64,000 nt of DNA from Candidatus Defluviicoccus seviourii (GTDB taxonomy: Bacteria > Pseudomonadota > Alphaproteobacteria > Rhodospirillales > Defluviicoccaceae), in contig UXAT02000034.1 in the NCBI GenBank assembly GCA_900609035.2, forward strand, positions 62,001 to 126,000, read 5' to 3'. Below, piece after piece: positions 8,373-17,630 of the stretch. Within the stretch, counting starts at the first letter, position 1; each line of letters begins with the position of its first letter. Both the position numbers and the translations under genes were made by a program. The notes beneath the pieces are model-generated. The model was not told where the DNA came from and ran no database searches. It worked only from the letters and a program-made list of their open reading frames with translations.

Positions 8373-9767
8373 TCACGGTTTGCGGAAGTCGCTGCTCACG
8401 TCACCGCTCGACGACCCCCCAAACCACCTGCCGCGAACCTCGCGGTAGTGTGCTTCAGGATCGTAGTGCTCTACCGGAAGCTGCAGCTTGTCGGCCGTCA
8501 AGTCACCGGTCGCGGCCGTAAGCTCGTACGAAGCGACGATCTCCTCCCGCTCCGCCTGAACCAGACGAACCTGCGAGTCGACCAGTTCCTGCTCCGCATC
8601 GAGGATGTCGAGCACCGTCCGGGCGCCGACGTCGGCTTCGCGCTTCACGCCTTCCAGGGCGACCTCGTTCGCCTGCACCTGCTTCACGAACGACTTGGTG
8701 GCAGCGCGGGCCGTCTGCACGTTGGTGAAGCCCTGGCTCGCCGCCTCCTCGGCATTGCGTCGAGCCTGATCCATCAGGCGCCGCCGCTCGGCTGCCGTCT
8801 GTTTCGCCGCCCGCAGCCGCGAATACGTACCGCCGGCTTGATAGAGTGGCACCGTCATCCGTACCGAGGCCTCGAGGGTGTCGAAGCGGGATCCCTCCCG
8901 CGCCGCTTCCCACTCGCGCTCGGCTTCGCCAACCAGACTGACCGACGGCAGCAGTTCGCCGCGCACGAAGTCGATATCGTCCATGGACGAGCGCTCATCG
9001 AACTCGGCGGCGAGGATGTCAGGATTGCCGCCCAAGGCACCGGAGATTGCCGCCTCCCTGGTTGGCGGCAGGGGCGTCGGAACCGGAGGCTTACTGACCG
9101 CACCCGGCAGGACGCCGACCACGTTCTTGTACACCGCGCGCTGGGCCTCAAGGGCGCCCTCGGCACGGATCCGTTCGGCGGTCGCGCGGGCAAGGCGGGC
9201 CTCCGACTGGAAGACGTCGGTCTTGGTCACCTCGCCGACCCGGAACCGATCACGGGTCGCCTCCAACTGGCGGCCCAAGCGCTGTTCATTGCGGATTTGC
9301 AGCTCAACGACGGCCGCGGCGGCAACGACATCAACGTAGGCTGTCGTCGCATTGAGAAGAATGTTCTGCTCCGCCGACCACAGTCGCGCCCGCTCGGCGC
9401 GCACCGAGTTCTCCGCAGCGCGCGTCGCCGCCATCGTGCGCCCACCACGAAACAGCGGCTGCTCGATCGTCGCATTCACCCTGCGATTGAAGAGATTGTC
9501 GGATGCGTCAATCGCTTTGTCTTCCTGCTGGTCAATATGACGGTAGCCGGCGTTGCCACTCGCAGTCAGCGTCGGCCGCCAGCCCGACAACGCCTGTGGC
9601 ACTTGCTCATCCACACTGCGCAGACGGGCGCGTTCCGCCATCAGGCGGGGATTGTATTGATAGGCTTGTGCCAACGCTTCCGTTAGCGTCTCGCTTGAAA
9701 CAGGGCTGTTAATCCCGACAGTCGCCGCAACAACAGCACAAACCAGTCCGAACCGTTGGGCTTTCAT
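8373..9767 (-). CDS. tolC: TolC-family outer-membrane efflux channel
   Basis: 464 aa from the ATG at 9767, which has a GGGGG-type ribosome-binding site and begins a clear signal peptide (MKAQRFGLVCAVVAATVG...). A longer frame from 9806 lacks these. TolC trimers form the outer-membrane duct for type I secretion and RND or ABC efflux. The protein shows the two OEP repeats: TLTEALAQAYQYNPRL near the N-terminus, and the long periplasmic helices with VGEVTKTDVFQSEARLA and VGARTVLDILDAEQEL, which recur in both halves of TolC. It lies downstream of the pcm gene. Confidence 0.95.
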   Translation of the reverse strand: MKAQRFGLVCAVVAATVGINSPVSSETLTEALAQAYQYNPRLMAERARLRSVDEQVPQALSGWRPTLTASGNAGYRHIDQQEDKAIDASDNLFNRRVNATIEQPLFRGGRTMAATRAAENSVRAERARLWSAEQNILLNATTAYVDVVAAAAVVELQIRNEQRLGRQLEATRDRFRVGEVTKTDVFQSEARLARATAERIRAEGALEAQRAVYKNVVGVLPGAVSKPPVPTPLPPTREAAISGALGGNPDILAAEFDERSSMDDIDFVRGELLPSVSLVGEAEREWEAAREGSRFDTLEASVRMTVPLYQAGGTYSRLRAAKQTAAERRRLMDQARRNAEEAASQGFTNVQTARAATKSFVKQVQANEVALEGVKREADVGARTVLDILDAEQELVDSQVRLVQAEREEIVASYELTAATGDLTADKLQLPVEHYDPEAHYREVRGRWFGGSSSGDVSSDFRKP

Positions 9768-9939
9768 GGAAGAATTGCCCCCTTTTTCAAGTTTTCGGGG
9801 AAACACTGATCGCTCTTGACGTCATTCTCGTTGAAAGGCAATTCCCAACAGATTGCAGTTAAAGGGTCAAGAGCTTCTCGCACAGGCGTGACAAGGTGTG
9901 GCTTAACGGTCACCCCCACCCTGAAATGCACCGGCCATT

Positions 9940-10593
9940 TCAAAAGCTGAACTGTGGCTGCGGTTCGAAGCCTGCCAGAAATGGCGTTGCCGCATCGAAG
10001 GCGACCCGGTGCGAGACGATGCCGCCGGTCTTGACGAACAGGGTGCCGCGGCCAACCCCGGTGCCGTCGGCAATCACGGCAACCATGCGCCCACCCTCAG
10101 CGAGTTGCTCGGTGATCGCGGCCGGCGGTGCCGCAACGGCGCCAGCGAAGACGATGACATCGTAAGGCGCCTGGCGGGCAAATCCTTGCGCCAGCGGCCC
10201 CTCGACGACCGTCACCATGCTAAAACCTTGTTCCGCCAGCACGCGCCGCGCCGTCTGCGCAAGGCCGGGATCGCTTTCCAGGCCAACGACGGCACCAGCA
10301 ATCTGCGCCGCCACCGCCGCATCGTAGCCAACGCCGCAACCGACGATGAGGACGACGTCATCGCCAGCAAGCTCGGGGACCTGCAAAAGTTGGGCGGTGA
10401 CGAGCGGCTCCAGGAGGAAGCGACCGCCGCCCAACGCAACATCCTCGTCGATATAGGCGATGCCTTGCAGATTCGCCGGAAGAAAGGCCTCACGCGGCAC
10501 CGCCTCCATCGCCGCGATCACGGCCGGATCGGTGATCCGGTTGGTGCGAATCTGGTTCGCGACCATTTTTGCGCGGGCGGCAGCGTAATCCAT
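9940..10593 (-). CDS. pcm: Protein-L-isoaspartate O-methyltransferase family
   Basis: 217 aa. PCMT proteins use S-adenosylmethionine to methylate isoaspartyl residues and so start protein repair. Seen: the N-terminal helix ending MVANQIRTNRI, VPREAFLP, the short DEDVALGGGRFL loop and SAM motif I as VLIVGCGVGYDAAV (about 80-93). The C-terminal half is shorter and less conserved than E. coli Pcm, as is usual for the copy beside tolC in alphaproteobacteria. Whether this clade keeps isoaspartyl repair activity is not certain. Confidence 0.85.
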   Translation of the reverse strand: MDYAAARAKMVANQIRTNRITDPAVIAAMEAVPREAFLPANLQGIAYIDEDVALGGGRFLLEPLVTAQLLQVPELAGDDVVLIVGCGVGYDAAVAAQIAGAVVGLESDPGLAQTARRVLAEQGFSMVTVVEGPLAQGFARQAPYDVIVFAGAVAAPPAAITEQLAEGGRMVAVIADGTGVGRGTLFVKTGGIVSHRVAFDAATPFLAGFEPQPQFSF

Positions 10594-10769
10594 GGCAGGC
10601 CCTGAGACGGAAAATAGACAAGCGCAGCCAGTGTGCGTGCGCGATATCGCTGCGCCTTATAGCCCTGGCTCGGCCTCAACACAACGCTCTAGTGCACGCG
10701 CACGGATGCTTGACCGTAAGAGGAGTGGCGTCTAAGTTCTGCTGCCGGCACCGATGAGGACGGCTAAGG

Positions 10770-10843
10770 GGCGCGGTGGCGGAGTGGCTACGCAGCGGCC
10801 TGCAAAGCCGTGTACACCGGTTCAAATCCGGTCCGCGCCTCCA
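10770..10843 (+). tRNA. tRNA-Cys (GCA)
   Basis: 74 nt including an encoded CCA. Acceptor stem GGCGCGG/CCGCGCC, anticodon stem GCGGC/GCCGT with loop CTGCAAA placing GCA at 10802-10804, and the T-arm motif GGTTCAAATCC. It is followed 7 nt later by tRNA-Asn, so the two are probably one transcript. Confidence 0.97.
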
Positions 10844-10850
10844 TCTTCAT

Positions 10851-10925
10851 TCCGGAGTAGCTCAGTGGTAGAGCAAGCGGCTGTTAACCGCTGGGTCGGG
10901 GGTTCGAATCCCTCCTCCGGAGCCA
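10851..10925 (+). tRNA. tRNA-Asn (GTT)
   Basis: 75 nt including an encoded CCA. Acceptor stem TCCGGAG/CTCCGGA, D-arm AGCTCAGTGGTAGAGC, anticodon GTT at 10883-10885 in loop CTGTTAA, and T-arm GGGTTCGAATCCC. Tandem with tRNA-Cys upstream. Confidence 0.97.
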
Positions 10926-10972
10926 CCTCCTAAAGGTCTGCTCCGCCACTTCTGCACAAGCGCTGACGCACG

Positions 10973-12340
10973 TCAGGCGCGGGCAATAATAGCTGCTTGC
11001 GGGTGGGTCGGCGGGATGACGTGGCGGGTGTCGACGACCAGCTTCGCGTATTCAAGCAGCTGGTCGTAATCGACGCCCGAATGGTCGGTGACGATGAGCG
11101 CGGCATCGTAGCGGGCGATCAGGTAAGGCTCGAGCGGCACTGAGGCCTTGCCGGCAAGATCCGGGTATTCCCTGGTCGGTGGGATCACCGGAAAGAACGG
11201 GTCGTGGTAGTCGATCTTGGCGCCCATGGCGTCCAGGAGCTTGATGATTTCGAGCGCCGGACTTTCGCGCAGGTCATCGACGTTTTTCTTGTACGCGACA
11301 CCGACGATCAGGATCCGGGTCCCGTTCAAGCCTTTACCGAAACGGCAATCAAGCTCGCAGCGCAGCCGCTCGACGACATAACGCGGCATGGCGGCGTTGA
11401 CCTCGCCCGCCAGCTCGATAAAGCGGGTCGAGATGTGAAACTCGCGCGCCTTCCACGTGAGGTAAAACGGATCGATCGGGATGCAGTGGCCGCCCAGGCC
11501 GGGGCCGGGATAGAATGGCATGAAGCCGAACGGCTTGGTCTTGGCGGCGTCGATGACCTCGAAGATGTCGATGCCCATGGCGGCGTAGACCATCTTCAGC
11601 TCGTTGACGAGAGCGATGTTCACGGCGCGGAAGATGTTCTCGGTGATCTTGACCGCTTCGGCGGTATCGAGGTTGGAAACCGGAACGGTGCGGGCGACGA
11701 CGTGATTGTAGAGGGTCTGCGCCAGCACGCTCGCCGCTTCGCCATCACCGGCCACAATCTTGGGGATCCGCGCGGTATCGTATTCGCTGTTGCCTGGATC
11801 CTCGCGCTCCGGCGAATAGGCCAGAAAGAAATCGATGCCGCACTGAAGTCCGCTTGCCTCCAGGATCGGCTTCAGGACTTCGCGCGTCGTACCGGGGTAG
11901 GTCGTTGATTCGAGGATGACAAGCTGTCCGGGGCGCAGGCGGGCGGCGATCGAGCGCGTCGTCGCCTCAACAAAGCCGAGATCCGGCTCCCGATGCGCAC
12001 CGAGCGGCGTTGGCACGCAGATCATCAGCGCGTCCGGCTCGTTCAAGCGATGGAAGTCGGCCGAAGCCTCGAACTGCCCCGCGGCCCGGGCCGAAGCCAC
12101 CGGCTCGCTCGGGATGTGCTTGATCGGACTCTCGCCACGGTTCAACACCTCGACCTTGGCGGAATCGATGTCGAACCCAATGACAGTGAAGCCGGGCTTG
12201 CAGCAGGCCAGCGCCAGCGGCAGGCCAACATAGCCCAAGCCGATGACGCCGATGACGGCGGTGCGCTTCTCCAACCGGTCACGCAGAACGCGGACAGCAC
12301 GCAGGGCCATCTCGTCCATTTCCGGCGTTCTCAATGTCAT
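10973..12340 (-). CDS. UDP-sugar (UDP-HexNAc type) 6-dehydrogenase
   Basis: About 455 aa from the ATG at 12340 (MTLRTPEMDEMAL). The enzyme oxidises the C6 alcohol of a UDP-sugar to a uronate in two NAD-dependent steps, feeding polysaccharide synthesis. N-terminal Rossmann motif GLGYVGLPLA, PTPLG, the central ITENIFRAVNIALVNEL helix, the catalytic Cys in GLGGHCIPIDP (about residue 280) and the C-terminal GVAYKKNVDDLRESPA domain are all present. SPEREDPGN is typical of the WbpA/TviB/WecC branch that acts on UDP-GlcNAc or UDP-ManNAc rather than UDP-glucose. No partner glycan genes are adjacent. The upstream start region (12341-12511) is non-coding. Confidence 0.88.
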   Translation of the reverse strand: MTLRTPEMDEMALRAVRVLRDRLEKRTAVIGVIGLGYVGLPLALACCKPGFTVIGFDIDSAKVEVLNRGESPIKHIPSEPVASARAAGQFEASADFHRLNEPDALMICVPTPLGAHREPDLGFVEATTRSIAARLRPGQLVILESTTYPGTTREVLKPILEASGLQCGIDFFLAYSPEREDPGNSEYDTARIPKIVAGDGEAASVLAQTLYNHVVARTVPVSNLDTAEAVKITENIFRAVNIALVNELKMVYAAMGIDIFEVIDAAKTKPFGFMPFYPGPGLGGHCIPIDPFYLTWKAREFHISTRFIELAGEVNAAMPRYVVERLRCELDCRFGKGLNGTRILIVGVAYKKNVDDLRESPALEIIKLLDAMGAKIDYHDPFFPVIPPTREYPDLAGKASVPLEPYLIARYDAALIVTDHSGVDYDQLLEYAKLVVDTRHVIPPTHPQAAIIARA

Positions 12341-12511
12341 CACCGTGCCGATCCGCTGTCCGGGACGAAGGGAAGGCGCTGGTTGGCGCACTCGCCGACG
12401 TCTTGCCGCCAAAGTGCGACGGTAGCACGGGCCGGCCACCGGAGATAAGCCACGAACGGGGGTTGAAATTCAACCGGCCGACGGCGGCAGAACAATCTGC
12501 GGTCGTGCCCG

Positions 12512-12961
12512 CTACTCCTCGCCGGAACCTTCCCGGCGCCGGGCTTTCAGCGTTGCGCGCCGCCGCTTTGCCTCCAGCCGATTGCGGACTGCGGCTGCCG
12601 AGGGCCGGGTCGGCCTGCGGGAGCGGGGCACGATCAAGGCGCGCCGAATCCACTCCATCAACCGGTCGAGTGCATCCTGGCGGTTGCGCTCCTGGGTGCG
12701 GAAGCGCTGCGCGGTGATGACCAGCACGCCCTCCCGGGTGACCAGCCGGCCGGCCAGGCGTTCCAGGCGTGCGCGAACGTCCACGGGAAGTGACTGCGAA
12801 TGGCGGACGTCGAAACGAAGCTGAACGGCGGTCGCGACCTTGTTGACGTTCTGCCCGCCAGGCCCGCCACTGCGGACAAACCGCTCCTCGATCTCGGCAC
12901 CATCAATGACGAGACCGCCGACAGCGAGCCGCGACGGGGAGCCCGCCCCCACTTCACCCAT
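12512..12961 (-). CDS. arfB: Alternative ribosome-rescue factor ArfB (YaeJ type)
   Basis: 149 aa. ArfB hydrolyses peptidyl-tRNA on ribosomes stalled without a stop codon. The catalytic GGQ lies in RSGGPGGQNVNKVATAVQLRF, the release-factor domain 3 signature. The C-terminus is a long Arg/Lys-rich tail (RNRLEAKRRRATLKARRR), which in ArfB enters the empty mRNA channel. This combination separates it from ordinary release factors. It starts 12 nt after the msrA stop and is probably the last gene of an msrB-msrA-arfB operon. Confidence 0.93.
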   Translation of the reverse strand: MGEVGAGSPSRLAVGGLVIDGAEIEERFVRSGGPGGQNVNKVATAVQLRFDVRHSQSLPVDVRARLERLAGRLVTREGVLVITAQRFRTQERNRQDALDRLMEWIRRALIVPRSRRPTRPSAAAVRNRLEAKRRRATLKARRREGSGEE

Positions 12962-12973
12962 TCGGCCGCCCCA

Positions 12974-13624
12974 TCACGGCTGCTTCGCTTCGCCCCACAC
13001 TTCCTTCAAGCGCTGATCACGTTCGCAGGCGTAACGGTAGTACTTATAGCGAAGCGGGTTCTTCTGGTAGTAATCCTGATGATATTCTTCGGCCGGATAG
13101 AACTCTTTCGCCGGCAGGAGGGGCGTCACGATCGGCCCCTTGATCACGAGCTTTTCCGTGGCAGCCTCGCGCGACTTGAGAGCCGCAGCCTTTTCGTCTT
13201 CGTTAGCGTAGAAGATTGCCGTGCCATACTGGCTGCCCCGGTCACAAAACTGGCCGCCGTCGTCGAGCGGATCGACATTGCGCCAGAATACGTCCAGCAA
13301 CTGGGCATAACTGACGCGAGCCGGGTCGTAGGTCACCTCAATCGCCTCGAAATGGCCGGTGCCACCGTCGGAGACCTGCTCGTAGCTGGGATTCTCGCGC
13401 ATGCCGCCGGTGTAGCCCGACACCGTCGCGATCACACCTGGGATGGCGTCGAACGGCGGCTCCATGCACCAGAAGCAGCCTCCGGCAAAGACTGCGCGCG
13501 CGCTCTGGGTTGCCGGCGCCGGCGCATCGGCAGCTGAGCCGAAGCCTGTTCCAGCGAGGATGGTGAGCAAGCCTGCGGTGCATCCCGCCAGCAGCCACCG
13601 AAACTTGGCCAGCGACGTGCTCAT
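12974..13624 (-). CDS. msrA: Peptide methionine sulfoxide reductase MsrA, probably exported
   Basis: 216 aa from the ATG at 13624, which overlaps the msrB stop by 4 nt (ATGA). MsrA reduces methionine-S-sulfoxide. The catalytic Cys50 is in FAGGCFWCMEPPF; GYTGG and DPLDDGGQFCDRGSQY further on are family signatures. Residues 1-35 are an extra hydrophobic segment (RWLLAGCTAGLLTILAGTGFG) ending in Ala-rich sequence, so it reads as a signal peptide. LAGC inside it looks like a lipobox but the hydrophobic stretch before it is short. A longer frame to 13720 would lie inside msrB and is rejected. Confidence 0.93.
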   Translation of the reverse strand: MSTSLAKFRWLLAGCTAGLLTILAGTGFGSAADAPAPATQSARAVFAGGCFWCMEPPFDAIPGVIATVSGYTGGMRENPSYEQVSDGGTGHFEAIEVTYDPARVSYAQLLDVFWRNVDPLDDGGQFCDRGSQYGTAIFYANEDEKAAALKSREAATEKLVIKGPIVTPLLPAKEFYPAEEYHQDYYQKNPLRYKYYRYACERDQRLKEVWGEAKQP

Positions 13625-14127
13625 GCCGGCACGAAGACGAGTGCCACGCCGTTCATGCAGTAGCGCAACCCCGTCGGCGGCGGGCCATCGTCGAAGACGT
13701 GCCCCAGGTGACCACCGCAACGGCGGCAGTGGACTTCGGTCCGCACGGCAAAGAAGCTCCGGTCCTCCGACGTGCCGATCGCGCCCTCGATCGGCGCCCA
13801 GAAGCTGGGCCAGCCTGTGCCGCTATCGTACTTGGTCGTGGACAGAAACAGTGGCAAATCGCAGCCGGCACAGGCGAAAGTTCCCGTGCGGTGTTCCTTG
13901 TCCAGCGGGCTGGTGCCAGCGCGCTCGGTGCCGTGCTGACGCAGGACGTAGAACTGTTCCGGCGACAACAGCTTGCGCCACTCTTCCTCGCTGTGTGTGA
14001 TCTCGAACGGGCCGGGCTGCGCCGGGCTACCCGCGGCTGCGGCGTGCGTTCTGCGCACGCCAGCGAGAGCAGCGGCTGAAGCGCCGAGAGCCGCCAATCC
14101 GGACATCAAGAACGTTCGTTTGCTCAT
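13621..14127 (-). CDS. msrB: Peptide methionine sulfoxide reductase MsrB, probably exported
   Basis: 168 aa from the second of two adjacent ATGs, which is better spaced from AGGTGGGAG. MsrB reduces methionine-R-sulfoxide. Two CxxC zinc pairs (CAGC and CRRC), the GTGWPSFW motif and the catalytic Cys in LRYCMNG are present. The first ~33 residues (SKRTFLMSGLAALGASAAALAG...) look like a Tat- or Sec-type signal with a K-R pair. First gene of the msrB-msrA-arfB unit; with MsrA it would repair both sulfoxide isomers, probably in the periplasm. Confidence 0.93.
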   Translation of the reverse strand: MSKRTFLMSGLAALGASAAALAGVRRTHAAAAGSPAQPGPFEITHSEEEWRKLLSPEQFYVLRQHGTERAGTSPLDKEHRTGTFACAGCDLPLFLSTTKYDSGTGWPSFWAPIEGAIGTSEDRSFFAVRTEVHCRRCGGHLGHVFDDGPPPTGLRYCMNGVALVFVPA

Positions 14128-14232
14128 CATCTCCCACCTCGATCGCCCCCGTCGCCGCTATGCGGGAATCCGCGAATGGGGACGGCAAGTGTGAAACGAA
14201 AGGCTGCGCAATCTTTGGCTGCCGGGCGACGG

Positions 14233-14790
14233 TCAGCGGACCGGCCGTACCTCGATCACTTCGGGAACGTAGTAGCGCAGCATGTTCTCGATACCGTGCT
14301 TGAGCGTCGCCGTCGAACTCGGACAGCCCGAGCAGGCACCCTGCATGTGAAGGTAGACGATCCCGTCCTCGAAGCCGCAGAAGGTGATATCGCCGCCATC
14401 CACCGCCACCGCCGGCCGAACGCGGGTATCAATCAATTCGCGAATACGGGCCGCGATCTCCCCCTCCTGCTCATCCGCCGCTGCTTCGTCCAACGCATCC
14501 GCATCGCCGGTAATGACCGGATCGCCGAGTGTGAAATGATCCATGATCGCGCTCAGGATGACAGGCTTCAGAACATCCCACTCGCGGTCAGACATCTTGG
14601 TGACGGCGATGAAGTCCGAGCCAAAAAACACTCCGGCGACGCCATCGACCTCGAACAGCTTCAACGCCAAGGGCGAACGTGCGGCCACCTCCGGACCCGG
14701 GAAATTTGCCGTTCCGCTTTCCATGACCGCGCAACCGGGCAAGAACTTCAATGTCGCCGGGTTGGGCGTCGTTTCCGTTTGGATGAACAT
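14233..14790 (-). CDS. NfuA/NifU-like iron-sulfur cluster scaffold
   Basis: 185 aa from the ATG at 14790 (MFIQTETTPNPATLKF). This N-terminal Nfu_N domain is the form found in alphaproteobacteria and mitochondria (NFU1). The C-terminal NifU domain has RPAVAVDGGDI and the cluster-binding CSGC in GACSGCPSS. It carries and delivers Fe-S clusters to client proteins. A longer frame to 14835 adds only an Arg-rich stretch of low credibility. Downstream of trpS with a 100-nt gap. Confidence 0.93.
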   Translation of the reverse strand: MFIQTETTPNPATLKFLPGCAVMESGTANFPGPEVAARSPLALKLFEVDGVAGVFFGSDFIAVTKMSDREWDVLKPVILSAIMDHFTLGDPVITGDADALDEAAADEQEGEIAARIRELIDTRVRPAVAVDGGDITFCGFEDGIVYLHMQGACSGCPSSTATLKHGIENMLRYYVPEVIEVRPVR

Positions 14791-14890
14791 GCCTTCGCGG
14801 TCCCTTCTTCGTCCCGTGGCGCCGCGTGCGCGCACGATCCAGTCATGCTGAAAACATGGTTGTGCCGAGCCGGTGGATCAACCGCCCCCG

Positions 14891-15907
14891 TCAGGTCCCT
14901 CCGGCACCGTCGCGGCCGAGAAAGCCCACCACCCCGTACACTTCGCGCAGCACCGGCGCGGCCAGATCGTTGGCACGTTCCGCCCCCCGGGCAAGCACGG
15001 CCTCAACATACCTGGGATCGGCTTGCAGCCGGTTCATTTCTGCCGTCACCGGCGCCAGCCGTTCGACCGCGAGTTCGGCCAAAGCCTCCTTGAAACGCGA
15101 GAACAGCCAGCCGCCGAACTGGCTGGTGACGGCTTCCGGCTCGAGCTCGGCAAGCGCCGCATAGATACCGACCAGGTTCTCCGCCTCCGGCCGATCCGCC
15201 AGACCCTCGACCGTGTCGGGCAACGGATCCGGATCGGTCTTGGCCTTGCGGATCTTGAGTGCGATCGTGTCAGCGTCGTCGGTCAGGTTGATGCGCGAGT
15301 AGTCGGACGCATCCGACTTGCTCATTTTCTTCGAGCCGTCGCGCAACGACATCACGCGTGTCGCCGGCCCGAAAATCAACGGCTCGACGATCGGGAACAC
15401 CGGCTTGCCGAAGTCCGTATTGAACTTCTGGGCGATGTCGCGGGTGAGCTCAAGATGCTGCTTCTGGTCCTCGCCGACCGGAACGTGGGTCGCCTTGTAG
15501 AGGAGGATGTCGGCGGCCATCAGGTTCGGGTAGGCGTAGAGGCCCACGGACGCGTTTTCCCGGTGCTTGCCCGCCTTTTCCTTGAACTGCGTCATGCGAT
15601 TGAGCCAGCCCATCCGGGCGACGCAGTTGAAGATCCAGGCGAGTTGCGCGTGCCCCGGCACCTGGCTCTGATTGAAAATGATGTTGCGTTCCGCGTCGAC
15701 GCCACAGGCGATCATCGCCGCGGCTGTCTTGCGGATGTTAGCGGTCAGCTCCGCCGGGTCCTGCCAGACCGTGATCGCGTGCAGGTCGACAACGCAGAAC
15801 AGGCACTCGAACTCCCCTTGCAGCCGCACCCAATTACGGATGGCGCCGAGATAGTTGCCGAGATGCAGGTTGCCGGTGGGCTGGATGCCGGAAAAGATGC
15901 GTTTCAT
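14891..15907 (-). CDS. trpS: Tryptophanyl-tRNA synthetase
   Basis: 338 aa, normal length for the short bacterial TrpRS. It charges tRNA-Trp. Class I motifs: [14 protein letters not shown] (residues 10-23, the HIGH equivalent) and KKMSKSD (about 195-201). [16 protein letters not shown] and [19 protein letters not shown] are family blocks in the substrate pocket. It lies between murJ and nfu, an order typical of Rhodospirillales. Confidence 0.97.
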   Translation of the reverse strand: MKRIFSGIQPTGNLHLGNYLGAIRNWVRLQGEFECLFCVVDLHAITVWQDPAELTANIRKTAAAMIACGVDAERNIIFNQSQVPGHAQLAWIFNCVARMGWLNRMTQFKEKAGKHRENASVGLYAYPNLMAADILLYKATHVPVGEDQKQHLELTRDIAQKFNTDFGKPVFPIVEPLIFGPATRVMSLRDGSKKMSKSDASDYSRINLTDDADTIALKIRKAKTDPDPLPDTVEGLADRPEAENLVGIYAALAELEPEAVTSQFGGWLFSRFKEALAELAVERLAPVTAEMNRLQADPRYVEAVLARGAERANDLAAPVLREVYGVVGFLGRDGAGGT

Positions 15908-15977
15908 TCCGCGCCGATCGATCCTCGCCCCATACTAGTCCGTTCGGGCGGTTTTATGGACGCTCCCCCGGAGCCGG

Positions 15978-17543
15978 TCAAGGCGCCTCCCCTCCCTTCT
16001 CCTGCCGGGCGCGTGCCACCGCCCGAACATCGCGCACGCTGGCCGCGCCCAAGAGCTGCGCCGACAACCCGTAAAGGACGAGGCCGGCTGCGATCATCAG
16101 CGCCACCGCGCCGGCCCGCAGCGCAAAGCCCTGGTTGAGCCAGCCGACCAGTGTTTCATTGAGCGCGATCAGCCCCAAGCCCATTACCGCGCTCGCCAGC
16201 AGGATCCGCGGCAGCCGCCGCTTCAGCCGGGCGTCGGGCTGCAAATGGCCTCGTCGATAGAGCGCCGTCGCCAGCACGACAGCGTTGAACCAGGCCGCGA
16301 GTGCGGTCGAGAGCGCGATGCCGACGTGGTCGAACGGGATCATCAGGGCGATGCTCAAGGCCGCGTGCAGGATGGCGGCCACACCGGCGATCTTGACCGG
16401 TGTGCGCGTGTCCTCCCGCGCGTAGTAGCCCGGCGTGAGCGCCTTGACGACGAGATAGGCCGGCAGGCCAGCGGAATAGGCGGCAAGAGCCGCGGCTGAC
16501 GCCTGGACCGCAGCAGTGTCGAAGGCACCGCGACCAAACAGCAGTGCCATGAACGGTTCAGCCAGCACGATGAGCGCCGTTGCCGCCGGCAGCATGAGCA
16601 GAAACGCGAACTCAAGGGCGCGGTTCTGGCTCGCGAGCGCCTCGTCCGGTGCGCCGGTGCGGAGCTGCTTGGACAGGATCGGCAGCAGCGCGGTCGAGAC
16701 CGCGGCGGCGATGATGCCGTAGGGCAACTGGCTCAGCCGGTCGGCGTAAAACAGGTAGGAGACCGAGCCTGCCGGCAAGAACGACGCCAGGACCGTGTCG
16801 ACAAGGATGTTGACCTGGTGAATGCCGGCGCCAAACGCTACCGGAACCGCCCGGCGCAGCAAGAGCTTGACCCGCGGCAAGAGCCGCGGCCGGCGCAACG
16901 GCAGCCAGACCCCCATCCTGCCGAGAGCGGCCAGCAGCCACAGAAGCTGCAGGAGGCCCGCCACCACCACCCCCCATGCGAGCGCATGGCCAAGCGTCGG
17001 CATCAACGACCCGGTACCGACCAGGGCGCCGATGATCGAAAGATTGAGCAGAATCGGCGCCGCCGCCGGCGCGGCAAAGCGACCGTAGGAATTGAGGACG
17101 CCGCCGTAGAGCGCGGTCAGCGATATCAGCATCAGGTAAGGGAAGGTGATCCGCGACAACTCGGCCGCGAGATCGAAGGTATCGGTCCCACGGAAGCCGG
17201 GTGCAATCGCCAGCAGCACGATCGGCATCGCGATTTCGACCGCAATCAGGAACACCAGCAGCGCCGTCGCCAGCACGCTCTGGGTCTGCACTGCGAACTC
17301 CCGTGCCGTCGTTTCGCCTTCACTCTCCTTGGCGGCAACGAACAGCGGCACGAACGCCGCCGAGAACGCGCCCTCAGCAAACAGCGCGCGGAACATGTTG
17401 GGAAACCGCAGGGAGACGAAAAAGGCATCGGCGATCGGGCCGGCGCCCAGAAGGGCAGCGATCAGGGCATCGCGAATGAAGCCGAGGATCCGGCTGATCG
17501 CCGTGTAGGCCCCGATGGTGGCGATCGAGCGGATTAGCAGCAT
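15978..17543 (-). CDS. murJ: Lipid II flippase MurJ (MviN)
   Basis: 521 aa with about 14 predicted membrane spans. MurJ moves lipid II across the inner membrane for peptidoglycan synthesis. The N-terminal block RILGFIRDALIAALLGAGPIADAFFVSLRFPNMFRALFAEGA holds the family signature, including the Arg residues that are essential in E. coli MurJ. Later blocks YADRLSQLPYGIIAAAVSTALLP and PGYYAREDTRTPVKI also match. The ATG at 17543 follows AGAGGTCGCGG. Downstream of glnD. Confidence 0.96.
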   Translation of the reverse strand: MLLIRSIATIGAYTAISRILGFIRDALIAALLGAGPIADAFFVSLRFPNMFRALFAEGAFSAAFVPLFVAAKESEGETTAREFAVQTQSVLATALLVFLIAVEIAMPIVLLAIAPGFRGTDTFDLAAELSRITFPYLMLISLTALYGGVLNSYGRFAAPAAAPILLNLSIIGALVGTGSLMPTLGHALAWGVVVAGLLQLLWLLAALGRMGVWLPLRRPRLLPRVKLLLRRAVPVAFGAGIHQVNILVDTVLASFLPAGSVSYLFYADRLSQLPYGIIAAAVSTALLPILSKQLRTGAPDEALASQNRALEFAFLLMLPAATALIVLAEPFMALLFGRGAFDTAAVQASAAALAAYSAGLPAYLVVKALTPGYYAREDTRTPVKIAGVAAILHAALSIALMIPFDHVGIALSTALAAWFNAVVLATALYRRGHLQPDARLKRRLPRILLASAVMGLGLIALNETLVGWLNQGFALRAGAVALMIAAGLVLYGLSAQLLGAASVRDVRAVARARQEKGGEAP

Positions 17544-17630
17544 CCGCGACCTCTAATCCGTTTGCAGGTTACAGGGGAAGAAAAACTTGGGCGCCCACAC
17601 AACCGCCGCAAACGGGCGGGCGGCGCATTC

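Noticed and set aside
13579..13590. LAGC lipobox in MsrA
   Set aside because: The hydrophobic part before it is short, and a longer hydrophobic stretch continues after it; an ordinary signal peptide is more likely, though not certain.
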